Counted from the first letter of the stretch, positions 54,098-63,880 are shown. The stretch: DNA of 64,000 bases from Porticoccaceae bacterium (GCA_029252555.1 JAQXBF010000004.1:1-64000), one strand, 5' to 3'. Program-made: numbers and translations. Notes: a model not told the origin generated them from the letters alone.

Positions 54098-54235
54098 CTA
54101 TGACCTAAATAGATTAGATTCTCTATTTCACCGCTGGTTAAGCTATATTAATGTCCTTAAACTCTTGGTTAGTCTCTTGTATCAGACACTAACGATATAA
54201 CCAGCCCGACAAGCACAAAAGGGAAAATAGCAAAT

Positions 54236-55597
54236 ATGCATATTCATATCCTTGGTATCTGCGGCACCTTTATGGGCGGCATGGCTCAGTTGGCCAAGGG
54301 TTTAGGGCACCAGGTGTCTGGCTGTGACAGCAATGTTTATCCACCAATGAGTACACAGCTTGAACAGGCGGGCATTGGTCTTACTGAAGGCTTTAATCCT
54401 GAACAATTACACCCAGCCCCAGATTTAATTGTAGTAGGTAATGCGATGTCTCGTGGAAATCCTTGTGTCGAATATATGCTCGACCATCGCCTGCCCTATA
54501 CTTCCGGTCCCCAGTGGTTAGGTGAAAATATACTGCGTAACAAGCACGTACTGTCGATATCTGGTACCCATGGCAAAACCACAACGAGCAGTATGCTGGC
54601 AAAAATTCTCGATAGCGCTGGCCTAGAGCCGGGGTTTTTAATTGGTGGTGTGCCCCAAAACTTTGGCCTGTCAGCACGCCTTACTAAAAGTGATTATTTT
54701 GTGGTGGAGGCCGATGAATACGACAGCGCCTTCTTTGATAAACGCTCTAAGTTTGTCCACTACTTCACTGATACTTTGGTGGTTAATAATCTTGAATTTG
54801 ACCATGGTGATATCTTTGACGATTTGGCTGCGATTCAGAAACAGTTCCACCACTGTGTGCGCACAGTGCCCAGCACCGGAACGGTGGTTTACCCGGTGGC
54901 CGATCGAAATGTGCAAGCTGCTATAGATCAGGGCTGCTGGAGTACCCAGCAAACCTTTGGTACTCAATCCGCCGACTGGGGCTACAGATTATTAGCTGAA
55001 GATGGCTCAAGGTTTGAGGTGAGCCATACCACCACCAACCAGTGTTCTGAGGTTAGCTGGAATCACAGCGGAACTCATAATGTCTGCAACGGTGTTGCGG
55101 CGATTATCGCCGCTCATCAGGTGGGCGTGAGCCTTGAGCAGGCCTGTGCAGCACTATCAGATTTTGTCGGCGTTAAGCGACGCATGCAGGTGATCTATTA
55201 CGCGCATGGTGTAACCGTTTACGACGACTTTGCCCATCACCCAACCGCTATAAAAACCACCCTTGAAGGCCTGCGTGCTAAGGTAGGGGACAGCCCCATT
55301 GTCGCGGTGATCGAACCCCGTTCCGCGACCATGAGGCTGGGTATTCATAAGGACACATTGAGTGCCGCGGTAGCAGATGCCGACCAAGTTTTCTGGTACC
55401 AGAACCCGCGTATTGATTGGGACATTAACGCCGTGGCTGATGCCTGTGCTGTGCCGTCAACAGCAACGGCAGACATTGAAAGTTTGTTAGCGCTTACTAC
55501 CAATAATATAGCTGATAAATCGCATATTGTGATTATGAGTAATGGTGATTTTGAGGGCTTTCACCTGAGGCTAATTGAGCGTTTGCAAGCTGGGTAA
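54236..55597 (+). CDS. mpl: UDP-N-acetylmuramate:L-alanyl-gamma-D-glutamyl-meso-diaminopimelate ligase
   Basis: Mur-ligase family enzyme that joins recycled tripeptide (L-Ala-D-Glu-mDap) to UDP-MurNAc, feeding cell-wall recycling. The 453 residues start HIHILGICGTFMGGMAQLAKGLGH, which separates Mpl from MurC, then the ATP site SISGTHGKTTTSSMLAKIL, EADEYDSAFFDKRSKF, NNLEFDHGDIFDD, and the C-terminal DDFAHHPTAIKTTLEGLR and EPRSATMRLGIH. GGGAAAATAGCAAAT precedes the ATG. Confidence 0.96.
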   Translation: MHIHILGICGTFMGGMAQLAKGLGHQVSGCDSNVYPPMSTQLEQAGIGLTEGFNPEQLHPAPDLIVVGNAMSRGNPCVEYMLDHRLPYTSGPQWLGENILRNKHVLSISGTHGKTTTSSMLAKILDSAGLEPGFLIGGVPQNFGLSARLTKSDYFVVEADEYDSAFFDKRSKFVHYFTDTLVVNNLEFDHGDIFDDLAAIQKQFHHCVRTVPSTGTVVYPVADRNVQAAIDQGCWSTQQTFGTQSADWGYRLLAEDGSRFEVSHTTTNQCSEVSWNHSGTHNVCNGVAAIIAAHQVGVSLEQACAALSDFVGVKRRMQVIYYAHGVTVYDDFAHHPTAIKTTLEGLRAKVGDSPIVAVIEPRSATMRLGIHKDTLSAAVADADQVFWYQNPRIDWDINAVADACAVPSTATADIESLLALTTNNIADKSHIVIMSNGDFEGFHLRLIERLQAG

Positions 55598-55632
55598 CCA
55601 CATATTAATTATTGCGGCTTCTTATAGTTTTT

Positions 55633-56070
55633 TTAGATTTCTAGGTTAAATGTCACTGGGCCATCATTGCACAGGGATACTTTCATATCGGCACCAAAAA
55701 CCCCATTTCCAACCTTTCTGTGCAGTGCATTTGCCCTCGTTAAAAAGTAGTCGTAAAGTGCCTCAGCTTGCTCTGGGGGTGCCGCTGAGGAGAAGCTTGG
55801 CCGAAGCCCTTTTTTAGTATCTGCGGCCAGGGTGAACTGGGAAATAATCAGTAAACCACCGCCAACATCTTGTACTGATAAATTCATTTTTCCGTCAGCA
55901 TCTGAAAATATTCGGTAGTTAAGTACCTTCTGCAAAAGCTTATCTGCGCTCGCTTGGGTATCGGTTTTCTGCACTCCTAACAATAAGAGAATGCCTTGAT
56001 CTATCTGTGCATGCACTTGCTGATCAATGCTCACCGACGCGCTGGAGACACGCTGAATTAAACCCTGCAT
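55633..56070 (-). CDS. dtd: D-aminoacyl-tRNA deacylase
   Basis: Removes D-amino acids (and glycine mischarged on tRNA-Ala) from tRNA. The 145 residues match E. coli Dtd in length (145). Both active-site motifs are present: SQFTLAADTKKG near residue 80 and the C-terminal NDGPVTFNLE. It follows pip on the same strand with a 2-base gap, so they are cotranscribed. Confidence 0.96.
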   Translation of the reverse strand: MQGLIQRVSSASVSIDQQVHAQIDQGILLLLGVQKTDTQASADKLLQKVLNYRIFSDADGKMNLSVQDVGGGLLIISQFTLAADTKKGLRPSFSSAAPPEQAEALYDYFLTRANALHRKVGNGVFGADMKVSLCNDGPVTFNLEI

Positions 56071-56072
56071 AG

Positions 56073-57035
56073 TTACTCTGTCTCTGAATTAAGCTGGTGG
56101 GCTAGGCTCTCTGTTGCTGAAATTAGCGCGTCAGTGATGCCGGGCTCGCTGGAGGAATGGCCTGCATCGGCTATAACTTTTAGTCGCGCCTCCGGCCAGG
56201 CTTCGCTGAGAGCAAAGGCCTGGTTAACCGGGCAGACCATATCGTAGCGGCCATGCACTATGGTGCCGGGAATATTCTTAAGTTTATGGGCGTTGTCTGT
56301 GAGCTGATTAGGTTTGAGGAACGCCTTGTTAATAAAAAAGTGCGCCTCAATTCGGGCCATAGCCATAGCCATATGAGGGTTGGCGAAATGATCTACCAGA
56401 GCATCGTTGGTATGCAGCGTTGCACAGCGACCCTCCCAGACAGACCAAGCCTTGGCTGCGGCCATGCGCTCTATCTCGTTCTCGCCAGTAAGGCGCGCAT
56501 AATAGGCTGATAGCATATCGCCGCGCTCGGCTTCTGGTATCACCTGAAGGTACTGTTCCCAGTAGTCGGGGAAAACACTGCTCGCGCCCTGCTGGTAAAA
56601 CCACTGAATATCTTCATCGCGACAGAGGAAAATACCTCTCAATATCAACCCGCGCACCAGCTCTGGATACTGCTCGGCATAGGCTAAGCCCAACGTCGAC
56701 CCCCAGGACCCACCAAACACAACCCAGCGATCAATACCTAACTTCTTACGGATGGTTTCGATATCTTCAATAAGCGCAACGGTATTGTTATCTTCAAGGC
56801 GAGCATGGGGTGTTGACTGGCCAGCACCCCGTTGATCAAACAGAATAATGCGATATTTATCTGGGTCAAAAAAGCAGCGATCTGTAGTTCTAGTGCCACC
56901 ACCGGGCCCACCATGAACAAATAGCACAGGTATGCCCTCTGGCTTGCCGGACTCCTCCACATACAGCACATGGGGTGCGGTGACTTCTATACTGTGGGTC
57001 TCGTAGGGGCGTATGGCTGGAAACGCTTTTCTCAT
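56073..57035 (-). CDS. pip: Proline iminopeptidase
   Basis: An alpha/beta-hydrolase (peptidase S33) of 320 residues that removes N-terminal proline from peptides. It shows VLFVHGGPGGGTR for the oxyanion hole, the nucleophile elbow VFGGSWGSTLGLAYAEQYP (Ser), HGRYDMVCPV (Asp) and DAGHSSSEPG (His). It starts FPAIRPYETHSIEV. Gene order pip-dtd on one strand is common in gammaproteobacteria. Confidence 0.95.
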   Translation of the reverse strand: MRKAFPAIRPYETHSIEVTAPHVLYVEESGKPEGIPVLFVHGGPGGGTRTTDRCFFDPDKYRIILFDQRGAGQSTPHARLEDNNTVALIEDIETIRKKLGIDRWVVFGGSWGSTLGLAYAEQYPELVRGLILRGIFLCRDEDIQWFYQQGASSVFPDYWEQYLQVIPEAERGDMLSAYYARLTGENEIERMAAAKAWSVWEGRCATLHTNDALVDHFANPHMAMAMARIEAHFFINKAFLKPNQLTDNAHKLKNIPGTIVHGRYDMVCPVNQAFALSEAWPEARLKVIADAGHSSSEPGITDALISATESLAHQLNSETE

Positions 57036-57205
57036 TAACCTTGGTTCCTTTTGGTGATGGTTTGGCGGTACTTTTTCTAAGTGTTTGGCCTAAGTGTCTG
57101 GTTAAAGTGCCTGCTAGTCAGGATAATATAGACAACATCAATCAACTAGACTAGTTTTAAGCAGCCATTATCCACCGGCCATTAAGCCAAGACTGAGGAA
57201 GTCCT

Positions 57206-57775
57206 ATGACTGAACCTGTTCGCTGTATCTGGTGCGGAAATGAACCGCTCTACCAAGCCTACCACGATACAGAATGGGGTCTACCCTGCCGAGATGATAA
57301 AAAGCTCTTTGAGTTTGTCTTGCTGGAGGGTGCTCAGGCAGGGCTGTCTTGGATCACCATACTACGCAAGCGAGAGAATTATAGAAAAGCCTTCGCTGAC
57401 TTTAACGTGGCAAAGGTGGCGGCCTTTACTGACGCGGATGTGGAGCGCTGCGTTGAGGATGCAGGCATTGTGCGCAATCTTTTAAAAATTAATAGTGCTG
57501 TGTCCAATGCGCGCTGCTTTATGGAGGTGCAGGCTGAGTTTGGACGTTTTAGTGACTATTTTTGGGGATATGTCGACGGGGAGCCTCTTGTTAATCACTG
57601 GAAGGCTCATTCACAGATACCCGAATCCACGGCATTATCAGATTGCATCAGCAAAGATATGAAGAAGCGCGGTTTTAAATTTTTTGGCACCACCATTTGC
57701 TATGCCTATATGCAGGCCATGGGTGTTGTTAATGATCACACTACTGACTGCTATCGCCACAGAAAATGCCAGTAA
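57206..57775 (+). CDS. tag: DNA-3-methyladenine glycosylase I
   Basis: Excises 3-methyladenine from alkylated DNA. The 189 residues begin VRCIWCGNEPLYQAYHDTEWGLP, with Cys and His of the N-terminal zinc snap, then LFEFVLLEGAQAGLSWITILRKRENYRKAF, the base-binding core, and GFKFFGTTICYAYMQAMGVVNDHTTDCYRH at the C-terminus with the other zinc ligands. Monocistronic; divergent from pip. Confidence 0.96.
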   Translation: MTEPVRCIWCGNEPLYQAYHDTEWGLPCRDDKKLFEFVLLEGAQAGLSWITILRKRENYRKAFADFNVAKVAAFTDADVERCVEDAGIVRNLLKINSAVSNARCFMEVQAEFGRFSDYFWGYVDGEPLVNHWKAHSQIPESTALSDCISKDMKKRGFKFFGTTICYAYMQAMGVVNDHTTDCYRHRKCQ

Positions 57776-57782
57776 GCCTGGC

Positions 57783-58600
57783 TTAGCCCAGCACAACCAT
57801 ATCGCGGCCCATATGCTTGGCCTGATAGAGCCCGTTTTCTGCGGTCGACATCAGGTCATCGACCCCAGTGCATTTATCAATCTAAGCCACGCCTACACTG
57901 AGTGAAATCCTCAGTTTATCGCTCTGGGCTTCAATCTCAATTTCGATCGCCCTAGTGCGCAAGCGTTCAGCAATATTCACTGCAACTTCAGAGTTAGCCG
58001 TGGGCAGCAAGATCATAAATTCATTGCCCCCCAGCGTGCCGCCACATCATGGGCAATTTCATCGACATGGGAAGAGAGGTCTTTAAATTTGGCCAAGCTG
58101 TCAAAGCGCGAGTTATACATGGCTACGGCAAAGGCGGCCAAAATAGCGTATGAGGAAAGAAATCTCACCACCACGGTATCGCCGTAACCTGAGACCTCAA
58201 AAGGCATGGCGCCGCCAAACATAATCCAGACTACGGCGGTTAAGAGTAGGATGAGCATGCCAAGGCTCTGGCGATGATCAAAGGCGCCCACCAATACTGG
58301 CACCACAGTCAAACACCACGTGAGGGCCGTTGCGTCAGATGCTCCCAGCAACAGAGAGAAGAAGCCAACAAATAACTTGCTGGCCAGCAGGATTCTGGCG
58401 AGGCGGCGCTGTACAAAAATATAAAATATACCTAGGGCGGCAATCAATGCGCCGGCGATAGCGAGATAGAAAGTGGCCAGGCCCATTTCACCTTGACGGT
58501 AGGAGTAAAAGGCGAACATAACGGCGATAATTTCGTGGGCCATCAATCAAAACAACAGAAATCCGCCGGTGACTGAATCCTTGTTATCCTTCTTGGACAT
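57783..58600 (-). pseudogene. Ruined GGDEF (diguanylate cyclase-type) membrane protein
   Basis: Starts at ATG 58598-58600 (SKKDNKDSVTGGFLLF), has about six TM helices (FYLAIAGALIAALGIFYIFV and others), then the end of a GGDEF domain: DVAAR, GGNEFMILLPT, IAERLRTRAIEIEIEAQSDK, SVGVA, AENGLYQAKHMGRD. Lesions: TGA 58547-58549 in the N-terminus, a one-base loss at the G run 58027-58032 that breaks the GGNEF motif out of frame, TAG 57882-57884 after SVGVA, and a deletion of the first half of the GGDEF domain, since only about 25 residues separate the last TM helix from GGNEF. Confidence 0.85.
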
Positions 58601-58681
58601 ACTTCGACTTCGATGCACTATTCACTAAATAATAGTTCACAGACTCATAGAAATCGAAGTTTACCCTGATAAATCAGAGAC

Positions 58682-60493
58682 TTATTTTGGCGCGCGTTTG
58701 CGTAAGGTCTCAGTCAGAAGTTTTTTACGTAGACGGATGCTCTGAGGAGTCACTTCCACCAACTCATCGTCTTCAATAAATTCAAGAGCCTGCTCAAGGG
58801 TATGCTTGATTGGCGGCACCAGAGTCAGAGCTTCGTCAGTACCTGAAGCGCGTACATTAGTCAGCTGCTTGCCTTTAATCGGGTTGACCACAAGGTCGTT
58901 GCCACGGCTGTGAATGCCGACAATCTGCCCTTCGTAAACATCAATAGCATGACCCAGAAATAAACGGCCACGAGCCTGAATATTAAACAGGGCAAAAGCT
59001 GCAGTCTTGCCTTTAACCATGCTTACCAGAGCACCATTTTGACGGCTGTGCGCTTCACCTTCTTTTAAAGGGCCATAATGATCAAAGACGCTAGTCATAA
59101 TTCCCGAACCAGAGGTCAGGGTCAGGAAGGCGCCACGGAACCCAATCAGTCCGCGAGAAGGAATCATAAACTCTAGGCGCACACGACCTTTACCGTCTGG
59201 CTCCATATTGGTCATTTCGCCTTTGCGAATACCAAGCTCTTCCATTACCGAGCCCTGGTGCTGATCTTCTACATCAATAACAACCTGCTCGTAGGGTTCC
59301 TGAACGCTGCCATTGACCACTTTAGTCACTACTTCTGGGCGTGAAACACCCATTTCGAAACCTTCGCGGCGCATGGTTTCAATCAGTACAGACAGGTGAA
59401 GTTCGCCACGGCCTGAAACGATAAATTTATCGGGAGAGTCGCCCTGCTTAACGCGCAGGGCCACGTTGTGAATCAACTCTTGCTCAAGGCGGTCTTTAAT
59501 GTTTCTGGTGGTAACGTACTTGCCTTCCAGGCCAGCGAACGGGGAGTTATTGACGATAAATGTCATGCTCACTGTTGGCTCATCAACGCTGAGTGCTGGC
59601 AGTGCTTCAATATTATCTGGGTCGCAAAGGGTATCTGAGATACCGAGGCCATCGATGCCATTAATACAGACAATATCACCGGCTTCTGCCAACTCAGTTT
59701 CCACCTGATCAAGCCCCAAATAGCCTTTAACATTTAGGACCTTGCCCTTCCGCTCTTTTTCGTCAGAGGATTTAATGACCACCTGCTGCCCCGGCTTCAA
59801 AATGCCTCTGGTGATGCGGCCTACACCGATAACACCAACATAGCTGTCATAGGCCAGTGCCGAAATCTGCATTTGGAATGGGCCGCTAATATCAACCTTG
59901 GGAGCGGGGACATCAGCAACAATCATTTCATACAGAGGCGTCATATCCTCCGCCATATTGTCAGAATCAGTTCCAGCGATGCCGTTTAGGGCTGACGCAT
60001 AGATAACAGGGAAGTCGAGCTGTTCGTCGGTAGCGCCAAGGCTATCAAACAGATCAAAAACTTGATCCATTACCCAGTCTGGGCGAGCGCCGGGGCGGTC
60101 AACCTTGTTGATAACAACAATCGGGCGCAACCCCTGCTCAAACGCTTTAGAGGTTACAAACCGCGTCTGAGGCATAGGGCCATCAACCGCATCAACCAAA
60201 AGCAGTACTGAGTCGACCATCGACAGAACACGCTCTACCTCACCACCGAAATCGGCGTGTCCTGGGGTATCTACGATATTGATGCGGTAGTCATTCCATT
60301 TGATCGCAGTGTTCTTGGCGAGGATGGTAATACCGCGTTCTTTCTCCTGATCGTTGGAGTCCATCAGTCGCTCGGAACCAACGTCCTTGCGATCGAGAGT
60401 TCCTGACTGGCTCAGAAGTTTATCAACCAGAGTTGTTTTACCGTGGTCAACGTGGGCGATGATTGCAATATTACGCAAGTTTTCAATGGACAT
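58682..60493 (-). CDS. typA: Ribosome-associated translational GTPase TypA/BipA
   Basis: A 603-residue EF-G-like GTPase that helps 50S assembly and stress/cold adaptation. G1 [15 protein letters not shown], switch [18 protein letters not shown], and [13 protein letters not shown] are intact, followed by EF-G domains II, III and V and the BipA-specific C-terminal domain ([32 protein letters not shown]). In Pseudomonas typA neighbours thiI and glnA; here the thiI remnant and an EAL remnant lie between it and glnA. Confidence 0.97.
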   Translation of the reverse strand: MSIENLRNIAIIAHVDHGKTTLVDKLLSQSGTLDRKDVGSERLMDSNDQEKERGITILAKNTAIKWNDYRINIVDTPGHADFGGEVERVLSMVDSVLLLVDAVDGPMPQTRFVTSKAFEQGLRPIVVINKVDRPGARPDWVMDQVFDLFDSLGATDEQLDFPVIYASALNGIAGTDSDNMAEDMTPLYEMIVADVPAPKVDISGPFQMQISALAYDSYVGVIGVGRITRGILKPGQQVVIKSSDEKERKGKVLNVKGYLGLDQVETELAEAGDIVCINGIDGLGISDTLCDPDNIEALPALSVDEPTVSMTFIVNNSPFAGLEGKYVTTRNIKDRLEQELIHNVALRVKQGDSPDKFIVSGRGELHLSVLIETMRREGFEMGVSRPEVVTKVVNGSVQEPYEQVVIDVEDQHQGSVMEELGIRKGEMTNMEPDGKGRVRLEFMIPSRGLIGFRGAFLTLTSGSGIMTSVFDHYGPLKEGEAHSRQNGALVSMVKGKTAAFALFNIQARGRLFLGHAIDVYEGQIVGIHSRGNDLVVNPIKGKQLTNVRASGTDEALTLVPPIKHTLEQALEFIEDDELVEVTPQSIRLRKKLLTETLRKRAPK

Positions 60494-60570
60494 TGGGGTA
60501 CCTAAGTTTACCGCACAGGGCGAAAAAGCCGCGATTATACGAGAATCTACAGGAACTGCTACCGATCTTT

Positions 60571-61584
60571 TTAGCTGGAGGAGCCGTCCGCTGAAGCAGG
60601 AGAGTTACGTTCAATCAACATTCGGTTAAAGGAAGTAGGTGGAGATGGGGGTGCGATAAGGTTTCCCTGCAGAAATTGGCAGCTGAGATCAAGCAGCTGG
60701 TGGTGAATAATGGGCTCTTCAACACAGGGGGAAAAGCATTTTAACCCCACAGATTTGGTGCGTTCCACCAGTGCTTTCACCAAATTCCATGAGCCTTCAA
60801 TCTCAGTTGACTCGGCCATTAAGCGATAGGATATGCGAATGGCTTCAACCTGCAGTTTTCGGAGTTTTCGCAATGGCAGGCTCCAGTAGCCGATATTGTC
60901 AACCAGCAATCCACAGCCGAGCTCGTGAAGCCTTTCTACTTGTAGCTTCAATGAGCTACTTATTTTCGCTAGACATTCAGTTTGCAGGCCAAACATAAAC
61001 ATCCGCGGCTTTACCCCATGTTTAAGCATAATTTCTTGCACCTGGAGAATAAAAGGGGGGTGCTCTAGCTCACGCAAACTCTGGGTGAAGAGAATACGCT
61101 GTTGGTTTTGCCAGATTCCCTGACTGCGCCAAAGATTAATCTGCTTGCAGGTAGAAGCCCGGGCAGGCCATGGAGACAATAATGATGATGGTGCTGATTA
61201 GAATAGCGTCCTGCACCGGTGCACCATTGATAAACATTGGCGCCGCGAGGCCCCAAAATAGAGCACAAACAGCGATTGAGGCGAAAGCCGTAGTTTGGGT
61301 TTTGGCGCGGGGTGAGACACAAAGCCATACAAGCAAATAGCACAGCCCCAAACTGCCCATCCAGATGCTCGCAAAAAGTTGAATTCAGTGCCAAACCTAA
61401 CCAAAAGAAGGCCCAGACCGGCAATAATAGACAGAGCCACACTAGTGCCTAGATGGGTGACAATGGTTTGGTTTAGCTCAAATTTTACAGACTGATCTGA
61501 AGGTGAAGAGCTAGCGGTAGCGGCGTCCATGCGCTCACCGAGATCTGACTCATTGTTCGTCATCAGCTGTACCTTTCGGCTCAT
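60571..61584 (-). pseudogene. Ruined membrane EAL-domain signalling protein
   Basis: The N-terminal frame (ATG 61582-61584, or 61561-61563 with AAAGG upstream) encodes TM helices (THLGTSVALSIIAGLGLLLV); a frame shift near 61380 leads to SLGLCYLLVWLCVS, ALFWGLAAPMFINGAPVQ and ILISTIIIIVSMACPGFYLQ, stopped by TAA at 61136. A third frame from about 61145 gives only the second half of an EAL domain (INLWRSQGIWQNQQRILFTQ to QFLQGNLIAPP). The EAL motif half is missing and the catalytic DDFGTG is VDNIGYW. The linker and first domain half were evidently deleted, so no phosphodiesterase activity is expected. Confidence 0.75.
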
Positions 61585-61701
61585 TTATGACTTAACCTAA
61601 TTCTCGATACTTAAATATTGTTGATAATGCTAAAAAATGGGCACCAATCACCATAATACTGTGATTTACCTCCCATTTTTGGTCTATAGTTCCCAAATAG
61701 C

Positions 61702-62004
61702 CTAGGTTTTGGCGATAAAAACGGCAACCTGTTCAAAACCTTTGTCACGCATAAGCTGGGCCTGAAGGCGACTCATAATGCCCTTGCTACAATAGAGCCG
61801 ATATTTTTTTTGAGGGTCCAGCTCTCTTAGCCTCTGTTCGAGGTTAAAGAAGGGGATGCAAAGAATCTGGTTGTCTGGCAACGAAATTGGTTTGGCGTCA
61901 ATTTCTCCTGGGTGGCGCACATCAATCAAAATATCGCCCAGGGCTAGCTGGGAGATATGCTTTATAGTGCCAGTTCTAGAGGAAGCGATAATAAAGCCCT
62001 CAAA
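61702..62004 (-). pseudogene. thiI: 3' remnant of thiI: rhodanese domain of tRNA 4-thiouridine synthetase
   Basis: The open frame (no ATG; TTG 61927-61929 is the first likely start) reads IDVRHPGEIDAKPISLPDNQ, then CIPFFNLEQRLRELDPQKKY, the catalytic Cys in RLYCSKGIMSRLQAQLM, and KGFEQVAVF. This is the C-terminal rhodanese domain of E. coli-type ThiI, including the essential Cys. The THUMP and adenylation domains are absent: the frame is closed by TGA at 62005-62007 and no ThiI sequence is visible further up. Position between typA and glnA is where intact thiI sits in Pseudomonas. A short stand-alone rhodanese product cannot be excluded. Confidence 0.75.
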
Positions 62005-62141
62005 TCATTTAGCGACCTAAGTTTAATGGGGCACAGTTTGAGATTGCCAAAAATACAAAAACCGCGGGAAAAGATGACAGCAGTCATCGAGGTGGGCATT
62101 ATACCGATGCGGCTCATAATAATACTATTCGAAATCAAAAT

Positions 62142-62158
62142 CGCACCGTATAGGTGCA
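62142..62158 (+). promoter_or_regulatory. NtrC binding site 1 upstream of glnA
   Basis: CGCACC-N5-GGTGCA matches the NtrC palindrome TGCACC-N5-GGTGCA at all but its first base. It is centred about 160 bases upstream of the predicted sigma-54 start site. Confidence 0.8.
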
Positions 62159-62171
62159 CATCTTGCGAATA

Positions 62172-62188
62172 AGCCCCATTTTGGTGCA
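62172..62188 (+). promoter_or_regulatory. NtrC binding site 2 upstream of glnA
   Basis: AGCCCCATTTTGGTGCA matches the NtrC palindrome TGCACCA-N3-TGGTGCA at 12 of 14 fixed positions. It lies 30 bp from site 1, about three helical turns, the arrangement of the paired enhancer sites of enteric glnA. Confidence 0.7.
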
Positions 62189-62285
62189 TTTGTTATTGCT
62201 TGTAGTGGTCGCTATAGAGAGCACTTTGTTGCCTTAGCCGCAGTGGTGGTGGCGCTTTGAGTGCCTGACGTATCTTGTGGTTCAT

Positions 62286-62302
62286 TGGCATGACTATTGC
62301 TA
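62286..62302 (+). promoter_or_regulatory. Sigma-54 promoter of glnA
   Basis: TGGCAT-N5-TTGCT has the invariant GG (62287-62288) and GC (62299-62300) with exactly ten bases between, as in -24/-12 promoters (consensus TGGCAC-N5-TTGCA). Predicted start near 62312, giving a leader of about 95 bases. With the two NtrC sites it predicts induction of glnA under nitrogen limitation. The 400 bases between the thiI remnant and glnA hold no other feature I can support. Confidence 0.8.
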
Positions 62303-62405
62303 TCTTAATAGAGGAAAAAAACATTATTAACCAAGTCAGACCGGTTTCAATGCGCCGACTGACTTTTTAATCAAAAGCATTACTGATTCCATAGTGGAGG
62401 AAACA

Positions 62406-63812
62406 ATGTCTGAAAAGACTCTAAATCTGATTAAAGATAGTGAAGCTCGTTGGGTTGACCTTCGATTCACTGACACCAAAGGTAAAGAGCAGCACGTATC
62501 GATTCCTATCGGTGAAGTTGGCGAAGACTTTTTTGTCGAAGGTAAAATGTTTGACGGTTCGTCTATTGCTGGTTGGAAGGGCATTAACGAATCAGACATG
62601 ATCCTGATGCCAGATGACAGCACTGCGATGCTGGATCCCTTCACTGATGAGCCAACAGTTATCGTCCGATGTGGCATCGTTGAGCCTTCCACTATGCAGG
62701 GCTATGAGCGCGATCCACGGTCCATCGCCGAGCGCGCTGAGAAATACCTTGCGTCTACTGGCCTGGGCGACACTGCCTACTTTGGCCCGGAGCCCGAGTT
62801 CTTCGTGTTTGACGATATCAAATGGGGTGCCGACATGAGCGGTAACTTCTACAAAATTAACTCTGACGAAGCCGCATGGTCCTCTTCAATGGAACTAGCC
62901 GATGGCAACATGGGTCACCGTCCCGGTGTTAAAGGCGGTTACTTCCCCGTACCACCAGTTGATAGCCTGCACGATCTGCGTGCTGCTATGTGTGGTGCTA
63001 TGGAGCAGATGGGCCTTGAGGTAGAAGTGCATCACCACGAAGTGGGTACTGCTGGTCAGTGTGAGATCGGTATCCGTTTTGACACATTGGTTAAGAAAGC
63101 TGACCAGGTTCAGATTCTTAAATACTGTGTACACAATGTAGCTCACGCCTATGGCAAGACTGCGACCTTTATGCCTAAGCCAATCGTTGGTGACAACGGT
63201 TCTGGTATGCACTGCCACATGTCTTTCTCTAAAGGCGGCGACAACCAGTTTGCTGGCGATGCCTATGCGGGTCTGAGCGAAACTGCTCTGTACTATATTG
63301 GCGGTATTATCAAGCATGCCAAAGCGCTTAACGCCTTTGCCAATGCATCTACTAACTCTTACAAGCGTCTGATCCCAGGCTTTGAAGCCCCAGTAATGTT
63401 GGCTTACTCAGCGCGCAACCGTTCAGCGGCGATTCGTATCCCTTACGTTTCAAGCCCGCGCGGCAAGCGAGTTGAAGTCCGTTTTGGCGATCCAACGGCC
63501 AACCCATACCTGATGTTTGCTTCAATGCTGATGGCTGGTCTGGACGGCATCAAGCACAAGATGCACCCTGGCGACGCAGCGGACAAAGATCTCTACGATC
63601 TGCCCGCTGAAGAAGCTGCAGCTATTCCACAGGTTGCTGGTAGCCTGCGTGAATCGCTGGACGCATTGGATGGTGATCGCGAGTTCTTGACTGCCGGCGG
63701 TGTCTTCACCGACGATATGATCGACGCGTTTATCGAACTGAAGATGGAAGAAGTCTACCGTGTTGAGCACACCACTCACCCGGTTGAGTTCGATATGTAC
63801 TACAGCTGCTAA
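62406..63812 (+). CDS. glnA: Glutamine synthetase type I
   Basis: Makes glutamine from glutamate, ammonia and ATP; the dodecameric GSI-beta type. The 468 residues (E. coli 469) show [17 protein letters not shown], the metal/substrate segments [10 protein letters not shown] and [53 protein letters not shown], and the adenylylation site Tyr in [11 protein letters not shown], the target of GlnE (gene at 25206). ATG 62406 is chosen because GGAGG lies 5 bases upstream and [16 protein letters not shown] is the family start. Regulated by NtrC and sigma-54, as seen in the promoter. Confidence 0.97.
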   Translation: MSEKTLNLIKDSEARWVDLRFTDTKGKEQHVSIPIGEVGEDFFVEGKMFDGSSIAGWKGINESDMILMPDDSTAMLDPFTDEPTVIVRCGIVEPSTMQGYERDPRSIAERAEKYLASTGLGDTAYFGPEPEFFVFDDIKWGADMSGNFYKINSDEAAWSSSMELADGNMGHRPGVKGGYFPVPPVDSLHDLRAAMCGAMEQMGLEVEVHHHEVGTAGQCEIGIRFDTLVKKADQVQILKYCVHNVAHAYGKTATFMPKPIVGDNGSGMHCHMSFSKGGDNQFAGDAYAGLSETALYYIGGIIKHAKALNAFANASTNSYKRLIPGFEAPVMLAYSARNRSAAIRIPYVSSPRGKRVEVRFGDPTANPYLMFASMLMAGLDGIKHKMHPGDAADKDLYDLPAEEAAAIPQVAGSLRESLDALDGDREFLTAGGVFTDDMIDAFIELKMEEVYRVEHTTHPVEFDMYYSC

Positions 63813-63850
63813 GACCTTAGCACCAGCTGTGTTACAGCAAAATCGGACAG

Positions 63851-63880
63851 GCCCGTCATTCTTGGAATGGCGGGCTTTTT
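63851..63880 (+). terminator. Rho-independent terminator after glnA
   Basis: An 11-bp stem with one G-T pair (63851-63861 with 63865-63875), a TTG loop and a following T run, 38 bases after the glnA stop. Confidence 0.88.

Noticed and set aside
62005-62189. 75-residue minus-strand frame upstream of glnA as the missing front of thiI
   Set aside because: Its sequence shows no THUMP or adenylation motifs, and it covers the NtrC sites; it is more likely non-coding regulatory DNA.
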